From: an uncultured Granulosicoccus sp.
GTDB taxonomy: Bacteria > Pseudomonadota > Gammaproteobacteria > Granulosicoccales > Granulosicoccaceae
Assembly (NCBI GenBank): GCA_947499955.1
Contig: CANMQI010000004.1
Span: 62,001-126,000 of the forward strand
Length of the DNA: 64,000 nucleotides
Reading direction: 5' to 3'
Shown here one piece after another: positions 7,650 to 17,335 of the stretch. The position numbers and the translations under genes are program-made. The notes below the pieces were generated by a model, which was not told the DNA's origin, did not search any database, and was given only the letters and a program-made list of their open reading frames with translations. The first letter of the stretch is position 1, and the number at the start of each line of letters is the position of its first letter.

Positions 7650-9218
7650 ATGACACTTAAACCGAAATTCATCCTTACGTCGGCCGCATTGCTGTTGGCC
7701 TGTTCCACGGCCCAGGCCGAAGTCCTGAAATGGGGGGCGAACCGGGATATCGGCTCGCTGGATCCCTATTCCTACGGAGACAGCTTCACGATCAATGTTC
7801 TTAACCACACCTATGAAGGCCTGGTTCGCTATGACGAGAATCTGAAGATCGAACCGGCACTGGCGGTATCGTGGGAGATTCTCGAAGACCAGATCACCTG
7901 GCGCTTCAAGCTCCGGCCGGACGTCAGCTTCCACAATGGCAACAGTTTCACGGCAGAAGATGTCGTTGCCTCGCTACAGAGGGTCAGTCACGAAACCTCA
8001 CCGTTGAAGGGCAATCTGCCTGCCTATGTCAGCTCGGCGGTTGTCGATGAGCTGACACTCGATATCGTTCTCAACGGACCGTATCCGCTATTGCTGAATG
8101 ATCTGACGAATATCCATATCTTCGACAAGCAGTGGCTGGTTGAAAACGATTCCGAATTGCCAACAGATATCGGGGCTGGCACGGAAGGCTATGCGACCTA
8201 CAACGCCAATGGCACAGGGCCATTCATCGTCGAAAGTCGACAGCCTGATGCGAAGACCGTGTTCGTGGTCAATCCGGACTGGTGGGACACGCCGAAACAC
8301 AATCTGGATGGTTTCGAATTACTGCCGGTGACATCGCCTGCAACACGCGTCGCGGCCATGCTGTCCGGTGAAATCAATTTCACGAACGACGCACCCGTGC
8401 AGGATCTTCCCAGATTGGCGGCGTCGTCTGATGTGACTGTGCTCGAGGGCGTGGATCTGCGCACGGTCATGATCGGCATGAGTTTTCGGGACAAGCTCGT
8501 CAACGGAACTGACAACCCCTTCACTGACGTCAAGGCTCGAAAAGCACTGTATCAGGCGATTGACATAGACCAGTTGCACAAGAAGGTCATGCGTAACAAG
8601 TCTCGGAACGCCGGTGCTGTCGTGGCTCCACCGATTCCCGGCTATACGGAAGCGCTCGATGAGCGTCTGGCGTTCGATATCGATACTGCCAAGGCGCTGC
8701 TGGCAGAAGCCGGTGTGCCGGAAGGTCTCGAGTTCGACTTCAACTGCCTGCAGGACGGGCTGGTGAATGAAGAACAGATCTGTCAGGCCATTGCCTCGAT
8801 GTGGAGCCGTATCGGACTGGCGCCAAAGCTGGATGTGGCACCACGGGCAGTACAGACACCGAAACGAACCAATGGCAAGACTGACATCTACACACTTGGC
8901 TGGGCCACCTTGCCGATGCTGGACGCCTACAGTCCCTTGCTGCAGATATTCCATAGCAAGGAAGGCAATTCCGGCGTTTTCAACTGGGGTGACTGGTCTT
9001 ACCCAGAACTGGATGCGCTGGTAGAGAGTGCAGGTTCGGAGCTGGATCTCGACACGCGGATTGCCCTGGAAACCGAAGCGCTGCAGATCGTCAAGGACGA
9101 AGTCATCATGATTCCCCTGCATCAGCAGCCCATGGCGTGGGCGACAAGCAGCAACGTGACAGCGATGCCCTTGTTTCCGGACAACAAACCACGGCTCTGG
9201 TATGCATCCATGCAGTAA
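7650..9218 (+). CDS. ABC transporter substrate-binding protein, family 5 (peptide/opine/nickel type)
   Basis: A 522-residue SBP_bac_5 periplasmic receptor. The N-terminus is a signal sequence ending near STAQA; the Cys at residue 18 in LLAC could also make it a lipoprotein. The family hallmark WEILEDQITWRFKLRPDVSFHNG is present around residues 80-100 (shown in part). An in-frame ATG at 7626 exists, but the start at 7650 gives a clean signal peptide. It heads an operon with two permeases, two amidohydrolases and two ATPases, so its ligand is probably the amide or cyclic amine substrate of those hydrolases and not simple peptides. Confidence 0.9.
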   Translation: MTLKPKFILTSAALLLACSTAQAEVLKWGANRDIGSLDPYSYGDSFTINVLNHTYEGLVRYDENLKIEPALAVSWEILEDQITWRFKLRPDVSFHNGNSFTAEDVVASLQRVSHETSPLKGNLPAYVSSAVVDELTLDIVLNGPYPLLLNDLTNIHIFDKQWLVENDSELPTDIGAGTEGYATYNANGTGPFIVESRQPDAKTVFVVNPDWWDTPKHNLDGFELLPVTSPATRVAAMLSGEINFTNDAPVQDLPRLAASSDVTVLEGVDLRTVMIGMSFRDKLVNGTDNPFTDVKARKALYQAIDIDQLHKKVMRNKSRNAGAVVAPPIPGYTEALDERLAFDIDTAKALLAEAGVPEGLEFDFNCLQDGLVNEEQICQAIASMWSRIGLAPKLDVAPRAVQTPKRTNGKTDIYTLGWATLPMLDAYSPLLQIFHSKEGNSGVFNWGDWSYPELDALVESAGSELDLDTRIALETEALQIVKDEVIMIPLHQQPMAWATSSNVTAMPLFPDNKPRLWYASMQ

Positions 9219-9272
9219 GGCTGCGTTCCTGAAACCTGTTCATGCCAATTCATCAACCATGATCTGTCTACC

Positions 9273-10271
9273 ATGCTTGCATTTTTATTGAAACGCTTGT
9301 TGAACGCTGCTTTCGTCATGCTGGCTGTTGCGCTACTGGCATTCATGATATTCAGGTTCTTCGGCGATCCTGTCGAGATGATGGTCAATGAGCAGGCCAC
9401 TCAATCGGACCGGGCCGAGTTGCGCGAGCGGCTCGGTCTGAATGATGGGCTGTTAACCCAGTACGTCAGGTTTGTCGGAAATGCAGTCCAGGGAGACTTC
9501 GGTATTTCCTATCGCAATCAGCAGGATGTCATGGTGCTGATGGCGGAGAGGTTTCCGGCAACTTTCGAGCTGGTCATCGTCGCGACTGTGCTATCGCTGC
9601 TGATCGGGATTCCGTGCGGGGTGTTGACTGCGGTCTATCAGGACCGCAAGCTGGCTGATGGACTTCAATTGGCGTCCATCGTGGGTGTATCTCTACCCAG
9701 TTTCGTGGTCGGTATTCTGTTGATACTGGTGTTCTCGGTCACGCTGGGATGGTTGCCTGCCTTCGGACGAGGAGACACGGTAGACATAGGCTGGTGGAGT
9801 AGTGGTTTCTTCACACCCAGTGGCCGCGCAGCACTGATATTGCCCTCGATCTCGCTGTCGCTGTTCCAGATCACTCTGGTCATGCGTCTGGTCAGGGCAG
9901 AAATGCTGGAAGTACTCCGCTCCGATTTCATCAAGTTTGCCAGAGCGCGTGGCCTGCCGTTGAGCGTTGTGCACTGGCGGCATGCCTTGCGCAACTGTCT
10001 CATGCCTGTCATCACGTTGACCGGGATGCAAATCGGGAACCTCATCGCCTTTGCGCTGGTGACGGAAACCGTCTTTCAGTGGCCCGGTATGGGATTGTTG
10101 TTCATCCAGGCGGTCACCTTTGTGGATATCCCTGTCATGGCAGCTTATCTGATGCTGGTTTCGTTCATATTCGTGTTGATCAACACGCTGGTAGATATTA
10201 CCTATGCGTACGTGGATCCCCGCCTGCGTAGTGATGCATCTGTCAAAGGAGGAGTAGCCAATGGCCACTGA
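9273..10271 (+). CDS. ABC transporter permease, DppB/OppB type
   Basis: The 332-residue membrane protein has about six transmembrane segments, starting at residues 8-28, and the permease coupling loop near residues 210-240 (DFIKFARARGLPLSVV) that docks on the ATPase. It forms the channel with the next gene, whose start it overlaps by 11 bp. No strong ribosome site is seen before its ATG. Length and topology fit DppB-like subunits of oligopeptide-type importers. Confidence 0.9.
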   Translation: MLAFLLKRLLNAAFVMLAVALLAFMIFRFFGDPVEMMVNEQATQSDRAELRERLGLNDGLLTQYVRFVGNAVQGDFGISYRNQQDVMVLMAERFPATFELVIVATVLSLLIGIPCGVLTAVYQDRKLADGLQLASIVGVSLPSFVVGILLILVFSVTLGWLPAFGRGDTVDIGWWSSGFFTPSGRAALILPSISLSLFQITLVMRLVRAEMLEVLRSDFIKFARARGLPLSVVHWRHALRNCLMPVITLTGMQIGNLIAFALVTETVFQWPGMGLLFIQAVTFVDIPVMAAYLMLVSFIFVLINTLVDITYAYVDPRLRSDASVKGGVANGH

Positions 10272-11184
10272 ACTGGTCGCAATCAATCGGTGGCGGGACA
10301 GCGAACTCTGGTGGAGTTTTACCCAGCGGCCTTCCGCCATGTTTGCCGTCATCCTGCTGGCTCTGGTGGTTATCTCGAGTGTCCTGGCTCCATGGATAAC
10401 ACCGCAGAACCCATATGATCTGGCCTCGCTGAATCTCATGAATTCCGAGTTACCACCCATCTGGCTGGAAGGGGGAGAATCGCCCTATGCTCTCGGGACT
10501 GACGTCCAGGGCCGGGATCTATATTCGGCCATCCTCTACGGATCACGAACCTCCCTGACCATCGGGGCTTTGTCGGTGCTGCTGGCTCTGAGCGTTGGTT
10601 TGACGCTGGGGCTGATCGCCGGCTATTACGGCGGTTGGGTCGATAATGTGCTGATGCGTCTGGGCGATGTTCTGCTTTCCATGCCCTTTATCCTGATTGC
10701 GATATTGATCAGCGCCATGGCCGCGCAGGCTCTGCCAACGAGTGTCAGGGAATCTCTGACCAGCATGATTCTGGTGGTAGCCATTGCCGTGCCTTCCTGG
10801 GTTCAGTACGCCAGAACAGTGCGGGCATCAGCGATGGTGGAGAAGAGCAAGGAATACGTACAGGCAGCGCGACTGATCAGAGTACGTCCATGGCGAATTC
10901 TTCTGAAACACATATTGCCCAATACGCTGACACCCATCATGGTGGCAGCCACACTCAATTTCGGTCTGGCCATCCTCTCTGAGGCCACCCTGAGCTTTCT
11001 GGGTGTAGGCATGCCGTCCGATCAGCCTTCTCTGGGCACCTTGATCCGCATAGGAAATCAGTACCTTTTCTCGGGCCTCTGGTGGGTGGTCCTGTTTCCC
11101 TCAATACAACTGTGTCTCATCGTTCTTTCGGTGAACATGATCGGTGACTGGCTGCGCGACGCCCTGAACCCCAAACTTCGATAG
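10261..11184 (+). CDS. ABC transporter permease, DppC/OppC type
   Basis: A 307-residue permease with an N-terminal OppC_N segment (first helix around residues 25-45) and five further helices. The coupling motif YVQAARLIRVRPWRILLKH, followed by ILPN, is complete. It pairs with the DppB-type permease. AAAGGAGG lies just before the ATG, inside the end of the upstream gene, giving translational coupling. Ligand specificity is set by the substrate-binding protein at 7650. Confidence 0.9.
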   Translation: MATELVAINRWRDSELWWSFTQRPSAMFAVILLALVVISSVLAPWITPQNPYDLASLNLMNSELPPIWLEGGESPYALGTDVQGRDLYSAILYGSRTSLTIGALSVLLALSVGLTLGLIAGYYGGWVDNVLMRLGDVLLSMPFILIAILISAMAAQALPTSVRESLTSMILVVAIAVPSWVQYARTVRASAMVEKSKEYVQAARLIRVRPWRILLKHILPNTLTPIMVAATLNFGLAILSEATLSFLGVGMPSDQPSLGTLIRIGNQYLFSGLWWVVLFPSIQLCLIVLSVNMIGDWLRDALNPKLR

Positions 11185-11194
11185 GTTTCTTGAA

Positions 11195-12388
11195 ATGACT
11201 CATTCAGTTTTATTGAAAAACGTCAGGCCGATGTCAGGCCCTGTCACCGACATGCTGATCGTGGATGGCAGGTTTGCTGAAGCCGATGTGGCGGTTCCGG
11301 ATGACATTGAAACTATTGATGGTGACAATGCCATTCTGATCCCGGGCCTGGTGGAAGCGCATACTCATCTGGACAAGTCCCTGCTGGGCTTGCCCTGGTA
11401 TCGCAATGAAGTCGGCCCGCTATTGCTGGACAAGATCACCAACGAACGCAATTCCAAGATAGCGTTGGGCATTGATCCTCAGGTACAGAGTGAAAGGCAG
11501 GCCATTCTCTCCATGGCCAAGGGTAGTACCCATATTCGCAGTCATGTGGACGTGGATACTGTGCACGGCCTGAAGGGTATCGAAGGCGTCATGGCGACGC
11601 AGCAGAAAATGCGCAGTTGGATCGATATCGAGTTGGTAGCATTTCCCCAGTCGGGCATGATGACTCGCAAGGGAACCGTAGAACTGATGGATGAAGCCAT
11701 GCAGCTGGGTTGTGAGGTGGTCGGAGGTCTGGACCCCTGTGCTATCGATCGTGACCCCAAGGGGCATCTCGATACCATTTTCTCGCTCGCCGAACGTTAC
11801 GGCAAACCCCTCGATATTCACCTGCATGAACGCGGTGAAATGGGTTGTTTTTCAATGGAAATGATCATCGAACGCACAGTTGCGCTAGGTATGCAGAATC
11901 AGGTGGTGGTAAGCCATGCTTTCTGCCTGGGTCAGCCAGATCGTCAGCAAGTTGCCCAGCTGACCGAACAGCTGGCGAAGGCCGGTATCCGCATCATGAC
12001 CACTGGACCCGCTGCAGTGACTGCGCCTGTCATCAGGGAGTTGCGTGAAGCAGGCGTGGTCGTGTGTTCCGGGTCAGATGGGATACGTGACACCTGGGGG
12101 CCGTTTGGCAATGCCTGCATGCTGGAGCGAGCCATGTTCCTCGCTCAGAGAAACAATTTTCGACGCGATGATGAAGTTGAAGTTGCGCTGGACGTCTGTA
12201 CCCATGGCGGAGCGACATCGATGGATATCGACAACTATGGCATCACGCCAGGATGTGACGCTGATTGCGTGCTGGTGGAGGGTGAAAGCCTGGCTGAGGT
12301 CATCGCCAGCAGGCCCGTACGAAAGCGTGTAATGAAGCGTGGTAGAACGGTGGCGGAAAACGGCCAATGCCTGCTGCAGTCGCCATGA
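11195..12388 (+). CDS. amidohydrolase, cytosine deaminase/AtzC-like
   Basis: The 397-residue metal-dependent hydrolase has the amidohydrolase metal site: HTHLD at residues 57-61, HLHERGE around 208-214, VVSHAFCLG near 245, and the last ligand Asp in SGSDGIRDTWGPFGN. The RSHVDVD and HERGE motifs are those of cytosine deaminases and N-isopropylammelide hydrolase (AtzC). It would hydrolyse or deaminate a cyclic or N-substituted amide after import. It begins 10 bp after the permease and overlaps the second amidohydrolase by 4 bp, so both probably act in series on the same compound. Cytoplasmic; no signal peptide. Confidence 0.85.
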   Translation: MTHSVLLKNVRPMSGPVTDMLIVDGRFAEADVAVPDDIETIDGDNAILIPGLVEAHTHLDKSLLGLPWYRNEVGPLLLDKITNERNSKIALGIDPQVQSERQAILSMAKGSTHIRSHVDVDTVHGLKGIEGVMATQQKMRSWIDIELVAFPQSGMMTRKGTVELMDEAMQLGCEVVGGLDPCAIDRDPKGHLDTIFSLAERYGKPLDIHLHERGEMGCFSMEMIIERTVALGMQNQVVVSHAFCLGQPDRQQVAQLTEQLAKAGIRIMTTGPAAVTAPVIRELREAGVVVCSGSDGIRDTWGPFGNACMLERAMFLAQRNNFRRDDEVEVALDVCTHGGATSMDIDNYGITPGCDADCVLVEGESLAEVIASRPVRKRVMKRGRTVAENGQCLLQSP

Positions 12389-13836
12389 GTGATTCATATA
12401 CATTACTCACTGCGCGCTGGGTCATCGGACACGCTGCCGGATCGCACGTTGTTCTTGAACACGCTGAAGTCGTATTTTGTGGGAGTTGTATTGTCCATGT
12501 TGGCCATGGCTATCAGGGGCAGGTGGATACCCGTCATGACTACGGCGAGGCGATCATCTCCCCGGGCTTCATCGATCTGGATGCGCTCTCCGATCTGGAT
12601 ACCACGATTCTGTCCTATGACAACTCACCACCCGCGTTGAAAGGTCGTGTCTGGCCACGAAGCTATGTGGATAGAGGGCCGTATGAGATGTACACGGCCG
12701 AGGAGCTTGCATTTCAGAAGCATTTTGCCTTTTCGCAACTGATACGAAACGGCATTACAACAGCCCTGCCCATCGCTTCCTTGTTCTATCGGGAGTGGGG
12801 AGAGACAGTCGAGGAATTCGAGAGCGCCGCTCGTTCTGCAGAGAGCCTGGGCCTGAGGGTGTACCTGGGGCCTGCTTTTCGTACTGGCAATCAGGTGGTG
12901 GAAAGTGATGGACAGATATTGGCGGAATTCGATGAAGAACGCGGTCTGGCAGAGCTTGATGCGGCGGTGGAATTTGCTCAGCGGATGGAAGCGAGCGACA
13001 ATCCTCTGATAAGAGGCATGCTCTCTCCGGATCGAATCGAAACCTGTACCACGACGCTGCTGAAAAGAACATCCGAGGCGTCCGAGCGTTTGAAGATCCC
13101 GGTGCGCTTGCACTGTTGTCAATCATTGACAGAGCTAGCCCTGGTCAAACAGAGGTATGAACGTACCCCTATCGAATGGCTGGATGGAATCGGATTTCTA
13201 TCCGAACGCTGCCTGCTCCCCCATGGGGTGTACATGAGCGATACCGATATCGATCTGGCCGCCGAGGCAGATGTGACCATCGTGCATTGCCCAGTGGTAT
13301 CGGCGCGTCACGGCAGTGCACTTCGTTCGTTCGCGAGCTATGGCAAGCGCGGCCTGAACATGGCCATGGGAACAGACACCTGGCCGCCAGACATGATCCA
13401 GAATCTGCAGCAGGGCGTCATCATGAATCGCCTTGTCGACGAAGGTGGAGTTGATAGCTGCAGAAGTGAGACTTTTTTCGATGCGGCCACTCTGGGAGGC
13501 GCCGCTGCATTGCAGCGCCCGGATCTGGGCAGGCTGGAGATCGGCGCGTGTGCGGATATCACTGTCATCAGACTGGATCGCACATTACGTGGGCCTGACC
13601 CGGTGCAGAGTCTGATGACCGGTTGTAGTGGAAGGGATGTCAGCAATGTCTTCATTCATGGTCGGCATGTTCTGGTTGATGGTGAGATCCCCGGCGTCGA
13701 TAACGATGCGGACTGGATGCAGGCACAGAAACAGTTCGACAAGATCGTATCTCTGTATCCCGAACGAACCTTGAACCACCCTCCGGTGGAAGAGATATTC
13801 TCGACAAGCTACTCGAGGGTTGTGCAGCATGACTGA
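12385..13836 (+). CDS. amidohydrolase-superfamily protein with altered first metal motif
   Basis: A 483-residue protein resembling TRZ/ATZ-type amidohydrolases: SPGFIDLDALSDLD near residues 57-70, VRLHCCQS (His), a LLPHGVYMSDTDIDL/TIVHCP pair, and MGTDTWPPDM (terminal Asp). The usual HxH after GFID is replaced by DAL/DLD, so a normal binuclear centre is unlikely; a mononuclear centre using the later histidines and Asp is possible. The start is the ATG at 12385 overlapping the upstream stop (ATGA); an in-frame ATG 18 bp earlier is less likely. It sits between the first amidohydrolase and the transporter ATPase. Confidence 0.75.
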   Translation: MSDSYTLLTARWVIGHAAGSHVVLEHAEVVFCGSCIVHVGHGYQGQVDTRHDYGEAIISPGFIDLDALSDLDTTILSYDNSPPALKGRVWPRSYVDRGPYEMYTAEELAFQKHFAFSQLIRNGITTALPIASLFYREWGETVEEFESAARSAESLGLRVYLGPAFRTGNQVVESDGQILAEFDEERGLAELDAAVEFAQRMEASDNPLIRGMLSPDRIETCTTTLLKRTSEASERLKIPVRLHCCQSLTELALVKQRYERTPIEWLDGIGFLSERCLLPHGVYMSDTDIDLAAEADVTIVHCPVVSARHGSALRSFASYGKRGLNMAMGTDTWPPDMIQNLQQGVIMNRLVDEGGVDSCRSETFFDAATLGGAAALQRPDLGRLEIGACADITVIRLDRTLRGPDPVQSLMTGCSGRDVSNVFIHGRHVLVDGEIPGVDNDADWMQAQKQFDKIVSLYPERTLNHPPVEEIFSTSYSRVVQHD

Positions 13837-14797
13837 TGACGTATTGGTAGTTGAAGACCTGCGGGTCGAATTTCCGACGAGAAAAGGCGTGTTGACGGCA
13901 GTTGACGGTGTGTCTCTTTCCATCAAACGCGGAGAGATACTGGGCATTGTCGGCGAAAGTGGCGCAGGCAAGTCAATGACAGGCATGGCGGTTCTCGGGC
14001 TGCTGGAACCACCCGGCCGAATAGCTTCCGGCAAGATATGGCTCTCGGGGCAGCGTATCGACCAGTTGTCCGATGACGAACTGCGAGTCTTGCGTGGCAA
14101 GCGTATGGCGGCGATATTTCAGGATCCTCTGACCAGCCTGAACCCTCTTTTCACTGTCGGGGATCAGCTGGTTGAAACCATCAGGCAACACCTCTCGGTT
14201 GGCAAGGATGAAGCACGCCAGCGCGCGCTGGATCTGATGAGTGAAGTGGGTATCCCTGCACCGACCGTGAGGATTGATCACTACCCGCATCAGTTTTCCG
14301 GTGGTATGCGTCAACGCGTGGTGATAGCGCTTGCCTTGTGTGCCGAGCCGGAGTTGATCATCGCGGATGAGCCGACAACGGCTCTGGATGTCTCCATACA
14401 GGCGCAGATTACAGGGCTGCTGAAGCGTCTGTGCAAGGAGCGAGGCATGGCGGTCATGCTGGTGACCCATGACATGGGAGTCATTGCGGAAACGGCGGAC
14501 CGGGTCGGTGTCATGTACGCCGGCAGGCTGGCTGAGATAGGGGAGGTCGAGGCACTGGTGAAGACACCGCGGCACCCTTACACCGTAGGTCTGATGGGCG
14601 CGATACCCAGCCTGACAGGAGATGTGAAGGAGCTCTCCCAGATACCGGGCAATATGCCTCGCCTGACGGATATCCCTCAGGGGTGTTCTTTCAACCCACG
14701 TTGCAGTCGACACGTAGATCGGTGTTTTGTCGAGGTGCCAGAGTTGTCACACTCAGGCGTTGCTTGTTGGTCAGTCGATGAAGAGAGAAGATCATGA
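13829..14797 (+). CDS. ABC transporter ATP-binding protein, DppD/OppD type
   Basis: A 322-residue ATPase with Walker A GESGAGKS, signature FSGGMRQR, Walker B LIIADEPTTALDV and the C-terminal oligopeptide-transporter box ending GCSFNPRC, whose cysteines may hold an Fe-S cluster in this family. It overlaps the amidohydrolase stop by 8 bp; ATG 13829 is chosen over an upstream TTG. It pairs with the next ATPase to drive the DppBC-type permeases in this operon. Confidence 0.9.
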   Translation: MTDDVLVVEDLRVEFPTRKGVLTAVDGVSLSIKRGEILGIVGESGAGKSMTGMAVLGLLEPPGRIASGKIWLSGQRIDQLSDDELRVLRGKRMAAIFQDPLTSLNPLFTVGDQLVETIRQHLSVGKDEARQRALDLMSEVGIPAPTVRIDHYPHQFSGGMRQRVVIALALCAEPELIIADEPTTALDVSIQAQITGLLKRLCKERGMAVMLVTHDMGVIAETADRVGVMYAGRLAEIGEVEALVKTPRHPYTVGLMGAIPSLTGDVKELSQIPGNMPRLTDIPQGCSFNPRCSRHVDRCFVEVPELSHSGVACWSVDEERRS

Positions 14798-15738
14798 TGG
14801 ATGTACCACTGATTGAAGCCCTTGAGTTGCGGAGAAGTTATGACGTCTCCGCCCCCTGGTTGAACCGTATGCTGGAGGGCCGGTCACGGCAGTTTCTTGA
14901 AGCGGTGGCCGGTGTGGATTTCTCCATCGAGAGAGGCAAGACACTGGCTCTGGTGGGTGAGAGTGGGTGCGGCAAGTCCACTGTCGCCAAGCTTGCAACC
15001 GGGCTTCAGACTCCGACAGGCGGTGAGATCGTCTATCGTGGAGATCTCTCTCGTGTGCAGATGATTTTTCAGGATCCCTACGCGAGCCTCAACCCCCGGT
15101 GGCGTGTATCGAACATCATTGCAGAGCCTCTCAGGACGCTGAAGCCCGGCATGTCCCGGCCCGATGTTGCGCGTCGGGTCAACGAACTACTGGAAACGGT
15201 GGGACTGAGCAGCGGTGATGGCTCGAAATATCCGCATGAGTTCTCTGGAGGGCAGCGTCAGCGTATTTCCATTGCACGAGCCTTGTCCGGTGAGCCCGAG
15301 TTTCTGGTCTGCGATGAACCGACATCCGCACTGGATGTGTCCGTGCAGGCGCAGATACTCAATCTGATGAAAAGCCTGCAGAAAGAATTTGGCTTGACGT
15401 ATCTCTTCATCAGTCATGACCTGTCTGTCGTCAGGCATATGGCCGATGTCATTGCAGTCATGTATCTGGGGAAAATTGTCGAGATGGCTTCCAAGGAAGA
15501 ACTGTTCGACAATCCCATGCACCCGTACACACGAATGTTGCTGGATACGATTCCGAATCTGGCAAACCCGGTACGGGATCGCCCTGCCATGACGGGAGAA
15601 ATTCCCAGCCCCATTGATCCACCGCCAGGTTGCAGTTTTCATCCGCGCTGCCCCCTGGCAAGCAAACGTTGTCTGCAGGAGACGCCGGAACGGAGTAGTG
15701 GCAAGTTGGCAGGGCGAGTCGCCTGTTTTGCAGTGTAG
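14794..15738 (+). CDS. ABC transporter ATP-binding protein, DppF/OppF type
   Basis: A 314-residue ATPase with Walker A GESGCGKS, signature FSGGQRQR, Walker B LVCDEPTSALDV, the switch His in FISHDLSVV and the C-terminal box GCSFHPRCP. It overlaps the previous gene by ATGA, is the last gene of the operon, and completes a full five-protein importer (receptor, two permeases, two ATPases). A strong hairpin follows at 15803-15842. Confidence 0.9.
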   Translation: MMDVPLIEALELRRSYDVSAPWLNRMLEGRSRQFLEAVAGVDFSIERGKTLALVGESGCGKSTVAKLATGLQTPTGGEIVYRGDLSRVQMIFQDPYASLNPRWRVSNIIAEPLRTLKPGMSRPDVARRVNELLETVGLSSGDGSKYPHEFSGGQRQRISIARALSGEPEFLVCDEPTSALDVSVQAQILNLMKSLQKEFGLTYLFISHDLSVVRHMADVIAVMYLGKIVEMASKEELFDNPMHPYTRMLLDTIPNLANPVRDRPAMTGEIPSPIDPPPGCSFHPRCPLASKRCLQETPERSSGKLAGRVACFAV

Positions 15739-15802
15739 GCGAGGGAATTGCAGTCGTTATACTCAAATACCGGCACCCCCGCATCTTTGCAGAAGCCCCA
15801 TC

Positions 15803-15842
15803 TGTCGAAGCCGAACTGCTCTGGCAATTCGGCTCCTCGACA
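15803..15842. terminator. long hairpin between convergent genes (candidate bidirectional terminator)
   Basis: TGTCGA+AGCCGAA (15803-15815) pairs with TTCGGCT (15828-15834) and TCGACA (15837-15842), a 13-bp stem with a 2-nt bulge and 12-nt loop. It lies in the 135-bp gap between the ATPase operon and the convergent lipoprotein gene. No clear U-run follows on either strand, so intrinsic termination is plausible but not proven. Confidence 0.45.
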
Positions 15843-15873
15843 ATTCAGTTCATGCAAGCTGTTCTTGCGACGA

Positions 15874-17037
15874 CTACAGTTCAGAAAAATCGCAGTAGAA
15901 ATCGGTTCCCAGGTTCTGAATCAGATACCGATCGGGTGTCGCACCATCACCCGTGACCTCTACCTTCCAGAACTGATCCTGTAGGCTCTTGGAAATCGTG
16001 GCTATTCCGACTGAATCCATTCCTCGATCATAAGTGACCGTACCCGCCGTGGCTTCGCACATGGATGATGAATCGATGACTGATCCTGTCAGTGTGTAGG
16101 TAATGCGCACCGTTCCATCATCACCGTAGCCTCTGCGCATTCTTTCAATCACGCCGGTCTGCCTGCGTTCCTGCGTGTCGAGCAACCGGGTTTCCGTGTT
16201 GAAGTCCGTGATCGTGGTGATACCTGCACTACTGTCGCTGAACTCGTTGTTGCCCGTCCATGTGATGACGTCGTCGGTGTTGCTTCGTGTGGCGACTCTG
16301 TTTTCCACGTGAACAGTATCGAAGTCCTCACTCCTGGACAGGTCAGAGTAAGTGCCAGTGCCATTCTCATCGATATCGATCATGACGGCTTGAGATTCGC
16401 CGGCTGTGAAGGGCACGCGAACAAACGGTTGATCAAATTCACTCTGCTCCGAGTAGGGTCGTTGTCCGGGCAGTATTTCCTCGAAGTAACCCGATATGTA
16501 ATTCAGCGCACCAACGGCTTCAGGAATCGTCAAGTCGTGGTATGACTCTCTGATTTCCAGCTGCGTGGTTTCATCCAGCAAGGGGTCTGTTCCGTTTATC
16601 AATTCGTTGATGTTGCTGACACCATCATTGTCACTGTCCCAGCGTTCGGTGTCGAACTGATTCGCGGTAATCCGGAACGACTGCAGCGCTTCGTTCCCGG
16701 TTCGGAAATTCTCCTCGAAACTGCCCAATGTAATCTCGCCGTTCCGATCGTAAAACGTCACTACCAGAGGGTTTGATGTGTTAGCCGGGAAATCGGCACT
16801 GGCTGACCAGAGCTCGTCGCCTGTCCATCCAGCCGTAATGTCCTTGTCGCCCCAGACCAGGCTAACCTGCAGTTCCTCGGAGACGTAGGCAGGTACTTCC
16901 ATGTCAAAATCAACACGTACCGAATCTTCCGCCGTGCTGGCTACCGGGTCGCTTGAATCGGAACAGGCTGCAAGAAGAGTGGCACTGACAAGCAATGCGG
17001 TTGACAGTCGAACGGGGGGAGAGAATGACGGACTCAT
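15874..17037 (-). CDS. putative secreted lipoprotein with a calcium-binding type repeat
   Basis: The start at 17037 gives a 387-residue protein with a lipoprotein signal: a basic/hydrophobic run then LLAAC with Cys at about residue 23, followed by SDSSDPVAS. An open frame continues further upstream to 17310, but it lacks a signal sequence and runs into a duplicated LysR 3' end, so the shorter start is preferred. Around residues 125-150 it has DSDNDGVSNINELINGTDP, a thrombospondin-3/EF-hand-like calcium loop. The rest is beta-rich and unrecognised. Function unknown; location is outer membrane or surface. It converges on the ABC operon. Confidence 0.7.
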   Translation of the reverse strand: MSPSFSPPVRLSTALLVSATLLAACSDSSDPVASTAEDSVRVDFDMEVPAYVSEELQVSLVWGDKDITAGWTGDELWSASADFPANTSNPLVVTFYDRNGEITLGSFEENFRTGNEALQSFRITANQFDTERWDSDNDGVSNINELINGTDPLLDETTQLEIRESYHDLTIPEAVGALNYISGYFEEILPGQRPYSEQSEFDQPFVRVPFTAGESQAVMIDIDENGTGTYSDLSRSEDFDTVHVENRVATRSNTDDVITWTGNNEFSDSSAGITTITDFNTETRLLDTQERRQTGVIERMRRGYGDDGTVRITYTLTGSVIDSSSMCEATAGTVTYDRGMDSVGIATISKSLQDQFWKVEVTGDGATPDRYLIQNLGTDFYCDFSEL

Positions 17038-17225
17038 GGGGTGTTCCTGGGTAAACCGCGATCCAAAGATGCCAAGGGGCGAGGAGGCGGATGAGGCCGC
17101 AGTGTATACAGAGTCTCGAGAGTCAGTTGACCTTTTTGATGCAAGGATTCGGGTATTAAAACCGATCTGGATTCTGGTTGGAATTCCTGCTGGGAGCACT
17201 GCAAACCCTGCCCACCAGTGGTCGT

Positions 17226-17335
17226 GAATCAGGCAGCAATGGACGTGGCCGTCATGCTTTGACGCACCGCATTTGCCTGGCATCGAGCTGCCGGTGGCCG
17301 CGTCAAACACCGCTGTTGCTTAAAACTGGCCAAGC
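17226..17335 (-). pseudogene. duplicated 3' end of the LysR gene at 17954
   Basis: Read on the minus strand this segment ends in ANAVRQSMTATSIAA and a stop at 17229-17231, the same C-terminus as the LysR regulator. The first 45 bp from the stop differ at only one base from 17949-18000; identity then fades to weak similarity by about 17335. Only the tail of the gene is present. It lies just beyond the stop of the DUF3087 gene, so two LysR-tail copies bracket that gene. Confidence 0.7.

Noticed and set aside
17038-17310. N-terminal extension of the lipoprotein gene
   Set aside because: It reads through the duplicated LysR tail and lacks a signal peptide; the start at 17037 has a proper lipobox.
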